64,000 nucleotides of DNA from Duganella sp. BJB480 (GCA_003416985.1 QVIN01000007.1:372001-436000), one strand, 5' to 3'. Shown: positions 23,499 to 33,839, counted from the stretch's first letter. Numbers and translations: made by a program. The notes: a model not told the origin generated them from the sequence alone.

Positions 23499-24041
23499 TC
23501 AGGCCAACTGGTCGACGTTGTTGCCGATTTTGCTGGCGTCGGAGGTTTTGTCGGGATGGGCGATGCTGTAGACCAGTTGCTCCTGCGCGGAGACCGTGCC
23601 GTCCTTGTTGGTGTCGGCCGCTTCGTAGGTTTTGCTGGAGCTGCCGGAGCTGCTGACGCCACCCGCACCGCCGCCACCACCCGCGCCGCGCGCGCCTTCC
23701 GCATGTTGGCCGCCTTGCGGGCCGCCGGAGCCGCCCGCTTCGCCACCGCCATTGGGGCGCGGTGGCGCGAAGGAGCCGCTCTTGATCGCGGTCTCCAGGT
23801 CGGACTGGGTGATCGAACCGGTCTTCTGCGTATCGATCGCATCGAACTGCTTGGTGGCGTCATCGGCCGACACGCCCTTCGACTCCAGCCCCGATACGAA
23901 TTCGTCCTTGTTGACCTTACCGTCCTTGTCGGCATCCAGGTCCTTGAACACCTTGGCCGCGAAGCGCGCCGCCCCCTTTGCGGGATCGAAGGTGGTGGCC
24001 TGGGTGCTGCCGCTTGAAACGCCGCTGATTGCTGTCGTCAT
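23499..24041 (-). CDS. EF-hand calcium-binding-like protein with Gly-rich linker
   Basis: A 180-residue protein with three EF-hand-like loops: DADKDGKVNKDEF (canonical, about residues 36-48), DTQKTGSITQSDL (degenerate, about 69-81) and DTNKDGTVSAQEQ (near 143). Between the second and third lies a Gly/Ala-rich segment (GGGEAGGSGGPQGGQ onwards). No signal peptide is evident; the N-terminus is Ser/Thr-rich, as in proteins exported by type I systems or acting in the cytoplasm. Calcium binding at loops 1 and 3 is inferred. A separate transcript is likely; no operon partner. Confidence 0.85.
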   Translation of the reverse strand: MTTAISGVSSGSTQATTFDPAKGAARFAAKVFKDLDADKDGKVNKDEFVSGLESKGVSADDATKQFDAIDTQKTGSITQSDLETAIKSGSFAPPRPNGGGEAGGSGGPQGGQHAEGARGAGGGGGAGGVSSSGSSSKTYEAADTNKDGTVSAQEQLVYSIAHPDKTSDASKIGNNVDQLA

Positions 24042-24131
24042 GTCGATTACTCCGTAGTTAAGGAATGCTATTCCTGTTAACGAAACAATCCGTGTAACTA
24101 TAACCCCGCAAAGTGTAAAGCGGCGTAAAGA

Positions 24132-25124
24132 TCAGGAAACGCGCACCACCATCAGCCCCGCGCGCAAGCCGACACGCACGTCCGGGTTGGGGAACACCAC
24201 CAGCTCCTCGGGATGCTGGACGGTGTAGACGGTATCGCCATCACGCGCGATTTCCTCGCCCTGCTTGAGCGCCGTGAAGTTGTGCGTCTCTTTGCCGAAC
24301 GCCATCTGGAACTTGTCGCTCAACTTGATGATCTGGCGCGCCGTGTTGAACACGTGCGGCTGCTGCTTGGCCTCACGCCTGGCCGCGCCGCGCAGCAGGT
24401 CATCGAGCGCCAAGGAAGCATCGGCAAACTGCGACAGATCGTTCTGCCCCAGCGTGCCGATACGCCCCAGCTCCACGGTGGTGCCGGCCGCCGCGTGATG
24501 CTCGGCCGAGTAGTAGCTGTACGTCCCCACCGAAGCGGGATTCATGATGACCGCGCCAATGCCGGCCAACCCGAGCCACTCGATCAACTCGCGGCGCGGC
24601 TGATCGGGAATCAGCTCCGGCACGATGGCGAAGGTCGGATACACCGACGGCCGTATCGCCGTATGCAGATCCAGATGCCAACGCACCGGCCCCGCTCCCT
24701 CGAAGAAGGCCGCAGTCGCGGCGATCATCACATCGGCGCGCGCCGCTTCGGCAGTGCCTTCCAGCGAACCGCGCTCCTTGCGGAACATGCGGTTCAAGTC
24801 GGCGTCGATGAAACGCTTGCCAGCCCTGATCGCGCCGATATTGCCAACGCAAAGCATCAGGTTCACCGCGAGCGAGGAAGCCTGCTGCGACAAGGCCTCC
24901 AGCAGATACGCCACCACTTCGATCGGTCCGGTCTCGTCGCCGTGCACGCCGACCGAAACCAGCACGCTCGGACGTTCACCTTCGGCCTTAATGGTCAGGA
25001 TACCGTCGGCCGGCTGCGTCACCGCAAACCCGGCCGCCGAAAAGCGCTGCGCGACCACGCTGAAATCCGCTTCAGCCAGAGCGCGTACCGACTCCGGCAA
25101 AGCCTTGGGTAAATCGTCGCTCAT
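24132..25124 (-). CDS. astE: Succinylglutamate desuccinylase
   Basis: A 330-residue zinc enzyme, the last step of the arginine succinyltransferase pathway (N-succinylglutamate to glutamate plus succinate). Zinc ligands are seen in GVHGDETGPIE (HxxE, near residue 60) and LDLHTAIRPS (near 155). The catalytic glutamate is in TTVELGRIG (near 220). Its start codon shares one base with the stop of the giant glutamate dehydrogenase gene (TAATG), so it is translationally coupled and last in the operon. In Pseudomonas astE/aruE follows aruB directly; here the dehydrogenase intervenes. Confidence 0.95.
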   Translation of the reverse strand: MSDDLPKALPESVRALAEADFSVVAQRFSAAGFAVTQPADGILTIKAEGERPSVLVSVGVHGDETGPIEVVAYLLEALSQQASSLAVNLMLCVGNIGAIRAGKRFIDADLNRMFRKERGSLEGTAEAARADVMIAATAAFFEGAGPVRWHLDLHTAIRPSVYPTFAIVPELIPDQPRRELIEWLGLAGIGAVIMNPASVGTYSYYSAEHHAAAGTTVELGRIGTLGQNDLSQFADASLALDDLLRGAARREAKQQPHVFNTARQIIKLSDKFQMAFGKETHNFTALKQGEEIARDGDTVYTVQHPEELVVFPNPDVRVGLRAGLMVVRVS

Positions 25125-28100
25125 TACACCACCAGCATCGTGTTACCGGAATTGGTCGCCTCGGACAAAGCCCAAACGTCCAGCATCGCCTGTTCCAGAT
25201 CGGCCGACGCCGCATAGCCGGACAGGCCCAGCGTGTTGGCGACGACTTCCACCGCTTCCGCCGCCGTATGGCCGCCGGTCGCATGCTGCAGCACCTGCGA
25301 CAACAGGCGTTGCTGCGTGCGGCGCAGCGCGTTCTGCGCGTAGCTGCGCAGTTGTTCCTGCGAACGGCTGGTGGCCGGCAGCTTCAGGCCGCGCTCCAGC
25401 ATGTCGATGCCGACCTGCGCGCGCAGCGCCAGGCCAACCTGCAGGAACGCCGGCAGGTCCATGCCTTCGGGACGCGATACCGACAGCGCCGCGAACACAA
25501 ACGCCGCCACCGCGTCGATCGCATCGACAGCCTTCCAGGCCTGGACGAATTCGGCGCGCAGGCCGGACGTGATGTCCGCATCCGACTGGCCGTCGGCTGG
25601 CGTCAACTGCGCCAGCGTCTCAGGCTTGGCGAACAGCTTGGTCAGCTCGGCCACGCCGGCGCGCAACTGGTCGGCAGGCACCGACAGCGCGCCTTCGATC
25701 ACCGACTTTTGCAGCACGCGGGTACGCGCATCGACCTTGATCGACACGGCGCGCGGCACCTTCAGCGCATCCGCATCCAGCGTCGTGAAGATCGGCGCCA
25801 GGTTCAGCGCGGACCATGCCTGGCCCCACGCCAGGATCACTTCCGATTCGTCCACGCCATGCTCGCCGGCCAGTTGGCGCAGCATCAGCGGACCGCAGCG
25901 GTTCACCGATTCGTTGGCCAGCACGGTCGCCAGGATGGCGTTGGCCAGCGGGTGCGCCAGCGCCGGACGGGTGGCCACCAGCAGATCGGGGAAGTACGGC
26001 TTGAGCACCGACTCCGCCCAGCTCAGGTCCGTCAGCGGCAGCGACGACAGGATGCGCTTGTAGCGGTTCTTCACGTTGGCGATCACCACCGCCAGTTCCG
26101 GCGTGGTCAGGCCACGGCCGTCGGCCTTGCGGCGCGCCAGCTCGGCCACCGATGGCAGCTGCTCCAGTTCACGCGACAGCGCGCCCTCTTCCTCCAGCGA
26201 CGCGATCAGCGCGGCGTAGCCGTCCTGCACAGCCGCGTCGACCTGCGCCTGCGCCTCGCGCACCAGCAGCTGCGTTTGCAGCGTGTTGTCGCGCAGGACC
26301 AGGCGTTCGATGTCGGCGGTCATTTCGTTCAGCACGCGGTTGCGGTCTGCCTCGCTCAGCTGGCCCGCGTTCATTTCCACGTCCAGCCACATCTTCGCGT
26401 TCACTTCATGGTCCGAGCAATCCACGCCGGCCGAGTTGTCGATCGCATCGGTGAAGATGCGGCCGCCCGCCAGCGCGAACTCGATGCGGCCGGCCTGGGT
26501 CGCGCCCAGGTTGCCGCCTTCCGCCACGACCTTGCAGCGCAGCTGGTTGCCGTCCACGCGGATGTTGTCGTTGGCGCGGTCCTTGACCTGCGCGTGCGAT
26601 TCGGTCGACGCCTTGATGTAGGTGCCGATACCGCCGTTGTAGAACAGGTCCACAGGCGCCAGCAGGATGCGGTGCATCAGCTCCTCAGGCGGCAGCGAGG
26701 TTTCCTCGATATCCAGCGTGGCGCGGATCTGCGGCGACAGCTCGATGCTGCGGGCGCTGCGCGGGAACACGCCGCCGCCGGCCGAGATCAGCTCCTTGTT
26801 GTAGTCATCCCACGAGGAGCGCGGCAGCGCGAACATGCGCTCGCGTTCGACGAAGGATTTTTCCATGTCCGGATTCGGATCGAGGAAGATGTGGCGGTGA
26901 TCAAAGGCCGCCACGATTTTCAGTTTGCGCGACAGCAGCGCGCCGTTGCCGAACACGTCGCCCGACATGTCGCCCACGCCGACCATCGTCACCGGAGTGG
27001 CGTGGATGTCGTGGTCCATTTCGTAGAAGTGGCGCTTGACCGCTTCGAACGCGCCCTTGGCGGTGATGCCCATCTTCTTGTGGTCGTAGCCGTTCGAACC
27101 GCCCGACGCGAACGCGTCGCCCAGCCAGAAGCCGCGCTGCACGGCGATGCCGTTGGCGATGTCGGAGAAGGTCGCGGTGCCCTTGTCGGCGGCCACCACC
27201 AGGTACGGATCGTTGCCGTCGTAGCACACGGTATCGGCCGGCGAAACGATCTTGCCCAGCACGCGGTTGTCGGTCATTTCCAGCAGGCTGGCGATGAACA
27301 GGCGATACACTGCTTCGCCTTCGGCGGCGATGGTTTCACGCACGGCGTCCTTCGGCATCTGCTTGCACACGAAGCCGCCCTTGGCGCCGGCCGGCACGAT
27401 GACGGCGTTCTTCACCATCTGCGCCTTCACCAGGCCGAGGACTTCGGTACGGTAGTCTTCCATGCGATCCGACCAGCGCAGGCCACCGCGGGCGACCGGG
27501 CCGCCGCGCAGGTGCACGCCTTCGAAGCGGCGCGAGAACACGAAGATCTCGCGGAACGGACGCGGCTCCGGCACCAGCGACAGATTGCTGGTGTCGAACT
27601 TGAAGATGATCTTGTCGCCCTTCTGGTTGTTCTGGAAGTAGTTGGTGCGCAGCGTGGCGGACATCAGGTCCGTCATCGCGCCCAGCACTTCCTCGCTGTC
27701 GGCGTGGTTGATCGCAGGCAGGCGGCTCTTGATACCGGCCAGCGTGTCCAGCGCGGCGGCGCGGGTGGCGTCGTCCAGCGCGGGGTTGAAGCGCTGCAGG
27801 AAGGCGTCCACCAGCTGCTTGACCACCACCGGCTGCTTGCGTAGCGTCTCGGCGATGTAGCGCACCGAGAAGCGGCTGCCGGTCTGGCGCCAGTAGCTCA
27901 TGTAGGCGCGCACCAGCTGCACTTGACGCACACTCAAGCCGCCTTCGATGACCAGGCCATTCAGGCGGCCGTCTTCGGCTTCGTTGTTGAACAACGCGGT
28001 GAACAGCTCCTGCGCGACCGGCACGATTTCCGCCTTGGCCAGGTTGGCGCCGCTGACGGTGTCCACCGACAGGCTGGTGACGTAATGACGTTGGCCGTCC

Positions 28101-29836
28101 ACGCGCAGCGAGTGCGCCTGTTCGCGGTCGATCGCCACGCCGGCGTTGTGCAGCGCCGGCAGGATGGTCGACAGCGACGGTACGCGGTCGACGGAATACA
28201 AACGGATGGTGGTGGCATCGGCCACGGTTTCCACGCGCACGTCCACGCGCGACGGATCGGTGTTGCGCAGGATGGTGCCCAGGTCGTGGAAGGCGGCTTC
28301 CGGCGCGGTGGCGGCGACGTAGTCGGTCGGCAGCGTCGCGCACATCTTGCGCAGGCTGGCGCGCAGCGGCACATCGGCCACGGCGTCGGCCAGTGCGGAG
28401 AACTGGTCGTGCCAGCCGTCCAGCACCGACAACAGCGGCTGCTGGATATCGGATTCCAGGTCCAGCGGATAACGCGCGCCGTGGGCGATCAGGTAGACGC
28501 GGGCCAGCGGGCCGTCGGCCACCAGCGTCTGCGAACTGACATGCTGGGCGCCGGAGCTGGCTTGCAGCGCCTTGGCCAGCGACGAAGCGACGCTAGCGCT
28601 GTAACGCTCGCGCGGCAGGTAGACCAGCACGTTCAGATGACGCGCGTACACGTCGCGGCGGGCGAACACCTTGGTGCGCGGCTGCTTGTACAGCGACACC
28701 ACGGCGCCGCACACTTCGGCCAGCCACTCAGGTTCCGCTTCCAGCGCCTCGGTGCGCGGCAGCGATTCCAGGATCTCGATGAATTTCTCGGCGCGGAAGC
28801 CTTCCTGGCGCACGCCGGCGATGCTCAACACCTTGGCCACGCGGCCACGCGCGAACGGCAGGCGGTTCAGCGGCGTCGCGGTGGCGGCGCGGGTGAACAG
28901 GCCCACGAAGCAGTATTCGCCCAGGATCGCGCCTTGCGCGTCGGTGTGGCGGATGCCGATGAAGTCCAGCTGCTGGTCGCGGTGCAGCGTGCCTTCCACG
29001 TCGGCCTTGACGATGGACAGCGTGTGCACGCGCTTCGACAGCGTGTCGAAGTCGCCGGGGATATTGGCCAGGCAGGTGCCGTAGACCGGATGCGCCGTAT
29101 CCTGCAGCACGCCGATGCGGCTAGGGATGTCGCGTTCCAGCTCGCGCGCGCCCGGCTTGACCTGGTAGTAGGCGTAGCCGAACGGCTCGAAGCCTTCGGT
29201 CTTGGCCCATTCCAGGAAGGCGGCGACTTCCTTGCCCTCTTCGCCATGCGCCGAGGCTTCGGCGCCGATGCGGCTGAAGTGCTCCAGCATCGCGGCCTTG
29301 TCGCGGCGCACCACGGCGGCGTCGCGCGACACCATTTCCAGGCGCTCGGCCAGCATGCCGATTTCGGCGTCGGCCAGGTCTTCGGAGAGCAGGCACATAA
29401 CGTAGGATTCGAGCTTGGCGCCGCTCTGGCCGACGGCGGTGACCACGCCGTCCGCGTTACGCGTAACCGGCAGCACCGAATTGAGAACGCCGCTCACGCC
29501 CACGCGCAGCTTGCGCATCGCCATGACGATCGAATCGACCAGGTAAGGCATGTCGTCGTTCAGGACCAGCAGCGCGGTGGCCATGCCGCCGCGGCCATCC
29601 GCGTAGCGCAGCTTGGCGATTTGCGCGCCGGAGCCGGAACGCTTGGAGGCTTGCGTGAAACCGTCCCACAACACCGGGGCGAGGCTACCGGGGGCGGTGC
29701 CCGCCAGGTCCTCATCGTCCAGGGATCCGAGCCAGGCGCTGATCAGCGCTGCGACCTGGCCGCTGTCGCTGGCCGGCTTGCTGGCGTTGACCAAATCCAG
29801 CGTCTGTGCGCGCAGGTCTTGTGGCATTTGTTTCAT
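25124..29836 (-). CDS. NAD-specific glutamate dehydrogenase, large 180-kDa type
   Basis: A 1570-residue enzyme converting glutamate to 2-oxoglutarate and ammonia with NAD. Size and layout match the GdhB/GDH180 class: a long N-terminal regulatory half, then the catalytic core with GGPVARGGLRWSDRMEDYRT, KAQMVKNAVIVPAGAKGGFV (catalytic lysine) and the NAD-binding VVAEGGNLGATQAGR. A C-terminal helical part follows. ATG 29836 has GGAG upstream. It lies between astB and astE on the same strand and shares a base with astE. It thus consumes the glutamate made by the AST pathway. In Pseudomonas this enzyme is also under ArgR control but is encoded elsewhere. The 119-bp gap upstream could hold an extra promoter. 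Confidence 0.96.
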   Translation of the reverse strand: MKQMPQDLRAQTLDLVNASKPASDSGQVAALISAWLGSLDDEDLAGTAPGSLAPVLWDGFTQASKRSGSGAQIAKLRYADGRGGMATALLVLNDDMPYLVDSIVMAMRKLRVGVSGVLNSVLPVTRNADGVVTAVGQSGAKLESYVMCLLSEDLADAEIGMLAERLEMVSRDAAVVRRDKAAMLEHFSRIGAEASAHGEEGKEVAAFLEWAKTEGFEPFGYAYYQVKPGARELERDIPSRIGVLQDTAHPVYGTCLANIPGDFDTLSKRVHTLSIVKADVEGTLHRDQQLDFIGIRHTDAQGAILGEYCFVGLFTRAATATPLNRLPFARGRVAKVLSIAGVRQEGFRAEKFIEILESLPRTEALEAEPEWLAEVCGAVVSLYKQPRTKVFARRDVYARHLNVLVYLPRERYSASVASSLAKALQASSGAQHVSSQTLVADGPLARVYLIAHGARYPLDLESDIQQPLLSVLDGWHDQFSALADAVADVPLRASLRKMCATLPTDYVAATAPEAAFHDLGTILRNTDPSRVDVRVETVADATTIRLYSVDRVPSLSTILPALHNAGVAIDREQAHSLRVDGQRHYVTSLSVDTVSGANLAKAEIVPVAQELFTALFNNEAEDGRLNGLVIEGGLSVRQVQLVRAYMSYWRQTGSRFSVRYIAETLRKQPVVVKQLVDAFLQRFNPALDDATRAAALDTLAGIKSRLPAINHADSEEVLGAMTDLMSATLRTNYFQNNQKGDKIIFKFDTSNLSLVPEPRPFREIFVFSRRFEGVHLRGGPVARGGLRWSDRMEDYRTEVLGLVKAQMVKNAVIVPAGAKGGFVCKQMPKDAVRETIAAEGEAVYRLFIASLLEMTDNRVLGKIVSPADTVCYDGNDPYLVVAADKGTATFSDIANGIAVQRGFWLGDAFASGGSNGYDHKKMGITAKGAFEAVKRHFYEMDHDIHATPVTMVGVGDMSGDVFGNGALLSRKLKIVAAFDHRHIFLDPNPDMEKSFVERERMFALPRSSWDDYNKELISAGGGVFPRSARSIELSPQIRATLDIEETSLPPEELMHRILLAPVDLFYNGGIGTYIKASTESHAQVKDRANDNIRVDGNQLRCKVVAEGGNLGATQAGRIEFALAGGRIFTDAIDNSAGVDCSDHEVNAKMWLDVEMNAGQLSEADRNRVLNEMTADIERLVLRDNTLQTQLLVREAQAQVDAAVQDGYAALIASLEEEGALSRELEQLPSVAELARRKADGRGLTTPELAVVIANVKNRYKRILSSLPLTDLSWAESVLKPYFPDLLVATRPALAHPLANAILATVLANESVNRCGPLMLRQLAGEHGVDESEVILAWGQAWSALNLAPIFTTLDADALKVPRAVSIKVDARTRVLQKSVIEGALSVPADQLRAGVAELTKLFAKPETLAQLTPADGQSDADITSGLRAEFVQAWKAVDAIDAVAAFVFAALSVSRPEGMDLPAFLQVGLALRAQVGIDMLERGLKLPATSRSQEQLRSYAQNALRRTQQRLLSQVLQHATGGHTAAEAVEVVANTLGLSGYAASADLEQAMLDVWALSEATNSGNTMLVV

Positions 29837-29955
29837 CGTGCTTCTCCAATACGTTATGTGTATTTTATGTTGCAGGGCCGCGCCGGCTTGTGGCTGCGCG
29901 GCGGTGGTCAAGTGTAATTAAACACCAAATCGTCATATGGGGGCGAAAACATATT

Positions 29956-31293
29956 TTACAAATCGTACAGCCCTGGCAGGCCCAGAATGCGGCTCAGGTC
30001 TTCCAGCGCGGTGTGCACTTCGATCGCCAGTGCCGGATCGGCCAGGTCGGACGGTTCCAGACGATCGCGGTAGTGCTTCTCCACCCAAGCCACCAGCGTG
30101 TGGTACAGCGCCTCGGTCATCACCACGCCTTGATGCATGGCCGCCGCTTCGGCGTCGGTCAGCGCCACGCGCAGGCGCAGGCACGCGGGGCCGCCGCCGT
30201 TGCGCATCGACTGGCGCAGGTCGAAGTGAATCAGTTCGTCGACCGCGTTGCCGCTGGCGACCAGGCCTTGCAGATAGGCCGCGACGGCGGCGTTTTCCTC
30301 GCACTCCTGCGGGATCACCAGCGCCATCTTGCCGTTGTCCTTGCTCAGCAGCTGGCTGTTGAACAGATAGCTGTGCACCGCGTCGGCCACCGACACCTTG
30401 GCCGTATCGACGCGGATCGCGTTGAGGTCCGCGCCCACGCCGCCCATCGCGCGGCGCAGCTGCTCCAGCGCGCCCGCTTCGTCGGCGAACGCCTGCTCGT
30501 GGTAGAACAGCACATTGCCGTTGCCGACCGCGATCACGTCGTTGTGGAACACGCCCTGGTCGATCACGTCCGGATTCTGCTGGATGTAGACGGTGCGCTC
30601 GGCCGACAGGCCATGCAGACGAGCCACGGCCTGCGATGCTTCCAGCGTCTGGCGGGCCGGGTATTTTTTAGGCGCCGGCGCCGAGGCGTCGAACTCGGTG
30701 CGGCCGTAGACGAACATCTCGACGGCGGCGCTGCCGTAGTCCTTGCACAGGCGCGTGTGGTTGGCCGCGCCCTCGTCGCCGAACGCCGGCGTGCCTGGCA
30801 GCGCGTCGTGCACCGCGAAGTGCTTCTCGTCCTTGAAGATGGCGCGCAGCGAACGCGCCGACTGCGCGTGCTCGAAGGCGCGATGCAGCTTGTTATTCAG
30901 GTTGGCGGCGGTGAAGTGGGTACGGCCGTCGGCGCTGTCGGCGGACGGGCTGACCGTGGCCGCGTTGGCGGTCCACATCGGCGAGGCCGACCAGGCGCAG
31001 GCCAGGATCACCGGCGACTCCTTGGCGGCCTTGGCCAGCACCTCGGCATCGCTGCCAGTGAAACCGATGCTGCGCAGCAGGCGGAAATTCGGACGGTCCT
31101 GCGGCGGCAGCAGCGCCTGGCCGAAGCCGCGCGCGGCCAGCGCGCGCATCTTGGCCAGCCCTTGCAGGGCCGCCAGCTTCGGATTCGAAGCGCTCTTGAC
31201 GTTGCTGAACGAGGCCACATTGCCGAACGACAGACCGGCGTAGTTGTGCGATGGGCCTACCAGGCCGTCGAAGTTGAATTCGCGTGCGCGCAT
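29956..31293 (-). CDS. astB: N-succinylarginine dihydrolase
   Basis: A 445-residue amidinotransferase-fold enzyme that hydrolyses succinylarginine to succinylornithine, CO2 and two ammonia. The start MRAREFNFDGLVGPSHNYAG is the family signature. The catalytic triad positions are visible: Glu in GDEGAANHTRL (near 174), His in GVFHNDVIAVG (near 248) and Cys in GGGPACLRLRV (near 365). AAGGA precedes ATG 31293, 9 bp after the astD stop. Second step of the pathway. Confidence 0.97.
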   Translation of the reverse strand: MRAREFNFDGLVGPSHNYAGLSFGNVASFSNVKSASNPKLAALQGLAKMRALAARGFGQALLPPQDRPNFRLLRSIGFTGSDAEVLAKAAKESPVILACAWSASPMWTANAATVSPSADSADGRTHFTAANLNNKLHRAFEHAQSARSLRAIFKDEKHFAVHDALPGTPAFGDEGAANHTRLCKDYGSAAVEMFVYGRTEFDASAPAPKKYPARQTLEASQAVARLHGLSAERTVYIQQNPDVIDQGVFHNDVIAVGNGNVLFYHEQAFADEAGALEQLRRAMGGVGADLNAIRVDTAKVSVADAVHSYLFNSQLLSKDNGKMALVIPQECEENAAVAAYLQGLVASGNAVDELIHFDLRQSMRNGGGPACLRLRVALTDAEAAAMHQGVVMTEALYHTLVAWVEKHYRDRLEPSDLADPALAIEVHTALEDLSRILGLPGLYDL

Positions 31294-31302
31294 CTCGGTT
31301 CC

Positions 31303-32775
31303 TTAGAAGTGCATGCCCGGCGACAGTTTCGCAGGCATTTCAAGTACATTGTTTTCGATGGAAGCGACCGGATAGGCGCAGTAATCCGCCGCGTAGTAGG
31401 CGCTCGGACGATGGTTGCCCGATTTGCCCACGCCGCCGAACGGCGCGCTGCTGGCGGCGCCGGTGGTTGGACGGTTCCAGTTGACGATGCCGGCGCGCGC
31501 GCGCACCTGGAAGATCTTCCACAGGTTTTCGTCGTTCGAGATCAGCGCCGAGGCCAGGCCGAATTCGGTGGCGTTGGCGGCCTTGATCGCGCTGTCGAAG
31601 TCCGCCACGCGGATCACTTGCAGCAGAGGGCCGAACCACTCTTCGTCCGGGATGCCTTTGGCGTCGGTGACATCGACGATGCCGGCGCTGACAAAGCCGG
31701 TGTTGTCCACCAGCTGACGCATCGACAACAGGCTCTTGCCGCCCTTGGCGATCATGTCGGCCTGCGCCTGCACCAGGCGCTTGGCGATGGCCGCCGAAAC
31801 GACTGGGCCCATGAACGGCGCAGGTTCGGCTGCGGAGGCGCCGATGGTCAGGCGACTGGCCACGTCGACCAGACGCGCGACGATCGCATCGCCTTCCGCG
31901 CCCTGCTTGACGATCAGGCGGCGCGCGCAGGTGCAGCGCTGGCCGGCCGAGATGAAGGCCGACGAAATCGCCATGAACACAGCGGCGTCGATATCCTTGA
32001 CGTCCCACACCACCAGCGGATTGTTACCGCCCATTTCCAGCGCCAGCATCTTGCCCGGCTGGCCGCCGAACTGCTTGTGCAGCGCGGTGCCGGTCTGGCA
32101 GCTGCCGGTGAACAGCACGCCGTCCAGCAGTTCGTTCTGGCCCAGCGCGACGCCGGCGTCGCGGCCGCCGTTGACCAGGTTGATCACGCCCTTCGGCACG
32201 CCGGCCTTTTCCCACAGCTGCACGGTCTTGACGGCGGTGCGCGGCGCGTACTCGCTCGGCTTGAAGACCACGGTGTTACCGGCGATGAGCGCAGGGACGA
32301 TATGGCCGTTCGGCAGGTGGCCTGGGAAGTTGTAGGGACCGAACACGCCGAACACGCCGTGCGGACGGTGGCGCAGCACGGCCTCGCCGTCGGCGACCTT
32401 GTTCTGGGTTTCGCCGGTGCGCGCGCCATAGGCCTGCACCGAGATGTCGATCTTGTTGGCCATGGTGGTCACTTCGGTGCGGGCTTCCCACATCGGCTTG
32501 CCCACTTCCTCGGCGATCAGCAGCGCCAGCTCCTCGGCGTCCTGCTTGAGCAAATCGCGGAAACGGGTGCAGACGGCGATACGATCGGCCAGCGGCGTCA
32601 ATGCCCATGCCTCGAACGCGCCGCGCGCGGCGGCGCAGGCGCTGGCCACGTCCTGCGCGGTCGATTCGTTGCTGGCCCAGGTCTGCTTGCCGTTCGATGG
32701 GTCGATGGTGACCAGTTCAGCGCCGCTACCGGCGAGCCATTCGCCGTTGATGAAGTTACTCAAAGCTTTAGACAT
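31303..32775 (-). CDS. astD: Succinylglutamic semialdehyde dehydrogenase
   Basis: A 490-residue NAD-dependent aldehyde dehydrogenase forming succinylglutamate from its semialdehyde. The catalytic pair is the general-base Glu in LEMGGNNPLVVW (near 250) and the nucleophile Cys in SAGQRCTCARRL (near 285). The N-terminal NFINGEWLAG and the KPSEYAPRTA cofactor region match AstD/AruD. Its start overlaps the end of the arginine succinyltransferase gene by 8 bp, with AGGAAG upstream, so it is a coupled operon member. Confidence 0.96.
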   Translation of the reverse strand: MSKALSNFINGEWLAGSGAELVTIDPSNGKQTWASNESTAQDVASACAAARGAFEAWALTPLADRIAVCTRFRDLLKQDAEELALLIAEEVGKPMWEARTEVTTMANKIDISVQAYGARTGETQNKVADGEAVLRHRPHGVFGVFGPYNFPGHLPNGHIVPALIAGNTVVFKPSEYAPRTAVKTVQLWEKAGVPKGVINLVNGGRDAGVALGQNELLDGVLFTGSCQTGTALHKQFGGQPGKMLALEMGGNNPLVVWDVKDIDAAVFMAISSAFISAGQRCTCARRLIVKQGAEGDAIVARLVDVASRLTIGASAAEPAPFMGPVVSAAIAKRLVQAQADMIAKGGKSLLSMRQLVDNTGFVSAGIVDVTDAKGIPDEEWFGPLLQVIRVADFDSAIKAANATEFGLASALISNDENLWKIFQVRARAGIVNWNRPTTGAASSAPFGGVGKSGNHRPSAYYAADYCAYPVASIENNVLEMPAKLSPGMHF

Positions 32776-33826
32776 GTGGATTCTTCCTCAAATTAAGGGA
32801 CAGCGTGCGCACGGTATCGCCGGTATGGCAGTGCAGGAGTTGTTGTTCGGCTTCCGGCAGCGCGATGGCGCCGTTGACCGGCACCGATTGCGACAGGATC
32901 ATGCGGAAATCCTTGAGCGTGGTGTTCGACACCAGCATCGGTTCGGCGGGCGCGGATTCCGGCGCGCAGGCCGAATCCCAGTCCGTCGTCAGGCCGATTT
33001 CGGCCAGCGTGCTTTCGCGCATGGCGCGCAGTTCCGACACGCGCGCCTGCAGCACCGGGCCGGCGTCGAAGATGTCGACGTAGCCTTCGAAGTACAGGCC
33101 TTCCTGCTCCAGCAGGCGGCGCGCCGGCGCGGTCGAGGTGTGGACCTTGCCGATCACCTGTTGCGCGTCTTCCGGCAGATAGGCCACGTACAGCGGCTGG
33201 CGCGGCATCAGCTCCGCGATGAAGGACTTCTTGCCGACGGCGGTCAGGTCGTCGACGTGGTCGAAGTCCATCTTGAAGAAGTGGCGGCCCAGGCCTTCGT
33301 AGAACGGCGAACGGCCGCTCTCCTCCTGGTAGCCGCGCATCTCGGCGATCAGCTTTTCGGTGAACAGGTGCGGGAACTGGGCGATGAACAGGAAGCGGCT
33401 CTTCGACAGCAGCTTGCCGTTGTTGCCGGTGCGGTAGTCCGGCGCCAGGAACAGCGAGCACAGTTCGGTGCTGCCGGTCAGGTCGTTCGACAGGTACAGC
33501 GTGTCCATGCGGGTGAACACATCCAGCTCGCGGCTGGAGTGCACCAGGGTGCCGATGCGGTAGTTGTAGAACGGCTCCGTCAGGCCGACCGCGCCCTTGA
33601 TCGCGCACACGCCGGCGATGCGGCCGTTGCTGGTGTCCTCCATGACGAACATGTAGTCGCGCTTTTCGGGCGGGATGGTTTCGGCGAACGAGGCGACGGC
33701 GATCGCCAGGCGGTCGCCCATCATCTTCATGTCCGGCTTGAGGGTGGTCATGCCGCTGCCGACCTGCGTGGCCATCACGTACAGGGCGTCGAGGTCGTTG
33801 GCTGTGATTGCGCGTACTACTAGCAT
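32768..33826 (-). CDS. astA: Arginine N-succinyltransferase, AruG/AstA subunit
   Basis: A 352-residue AstA-family acyltransferase that transfers succinyl from succinyl-CoA to arginine, the first committed step. Family marks include MLVVRAITANDLDALYVMAT, TLVHSSRELDVF, LCSLFLAPDYRTGNNGKLLS, ELMPRQPLYVAYLPEDAQQV and the C-terminal YVDIFDAGPVLQA. It follows a paralogous AstA gene 13 bp upstream, like AruF and AruG of Pseudomonas, which form a heteromer. I assign this one as AruG because it is the closer match to single-subunit AstA and comes second in order. Confidence 0.93.
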   Translation of the reverse strand: MLVVRAITANDLDALYVMATQVGSGMTTLKPDMKMMGDRLAIAVASFAETIPPEKRDYMFVMEDTSNGRIAGVCAIKGAVGLTEPFYNYRIGTLVHSSRELDVFTRMDTLYLSNDLTGSTELCSLFLAPDYRTGNNGKLLSKSRFLFIAQFPHLFTEKLIAEMRGYQEESGRSPFYEGLGRHFFKMDFDHVDDLTAVGKKSFIAELMPRQPLYVAYLPEDAQQVIGKVHTSTAPARRLLEQEGLYFEGYVDIFDAGPVLQARVSELRAMRESTLAEIGLTTDWDSACAPESAPAEPMLVSNTTLKDFRMILSQSVPVNGAIALPEAEQQLLHCHTGDTVRTLSLNLRKNPHV

Positions 33827-33839
33827 AGTTGGTCCACTC

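Noticed and set aside
25268..27844. Very long open frame on the plus strand opposite the glutamate dehydrogenase gene
   Set aside because: Its translation is Arg/His/Gln-rich low-quality sequence typical of antisense frames in GC-rich DNA, and the minus strand encodes a full, motif-bearing enzyme.
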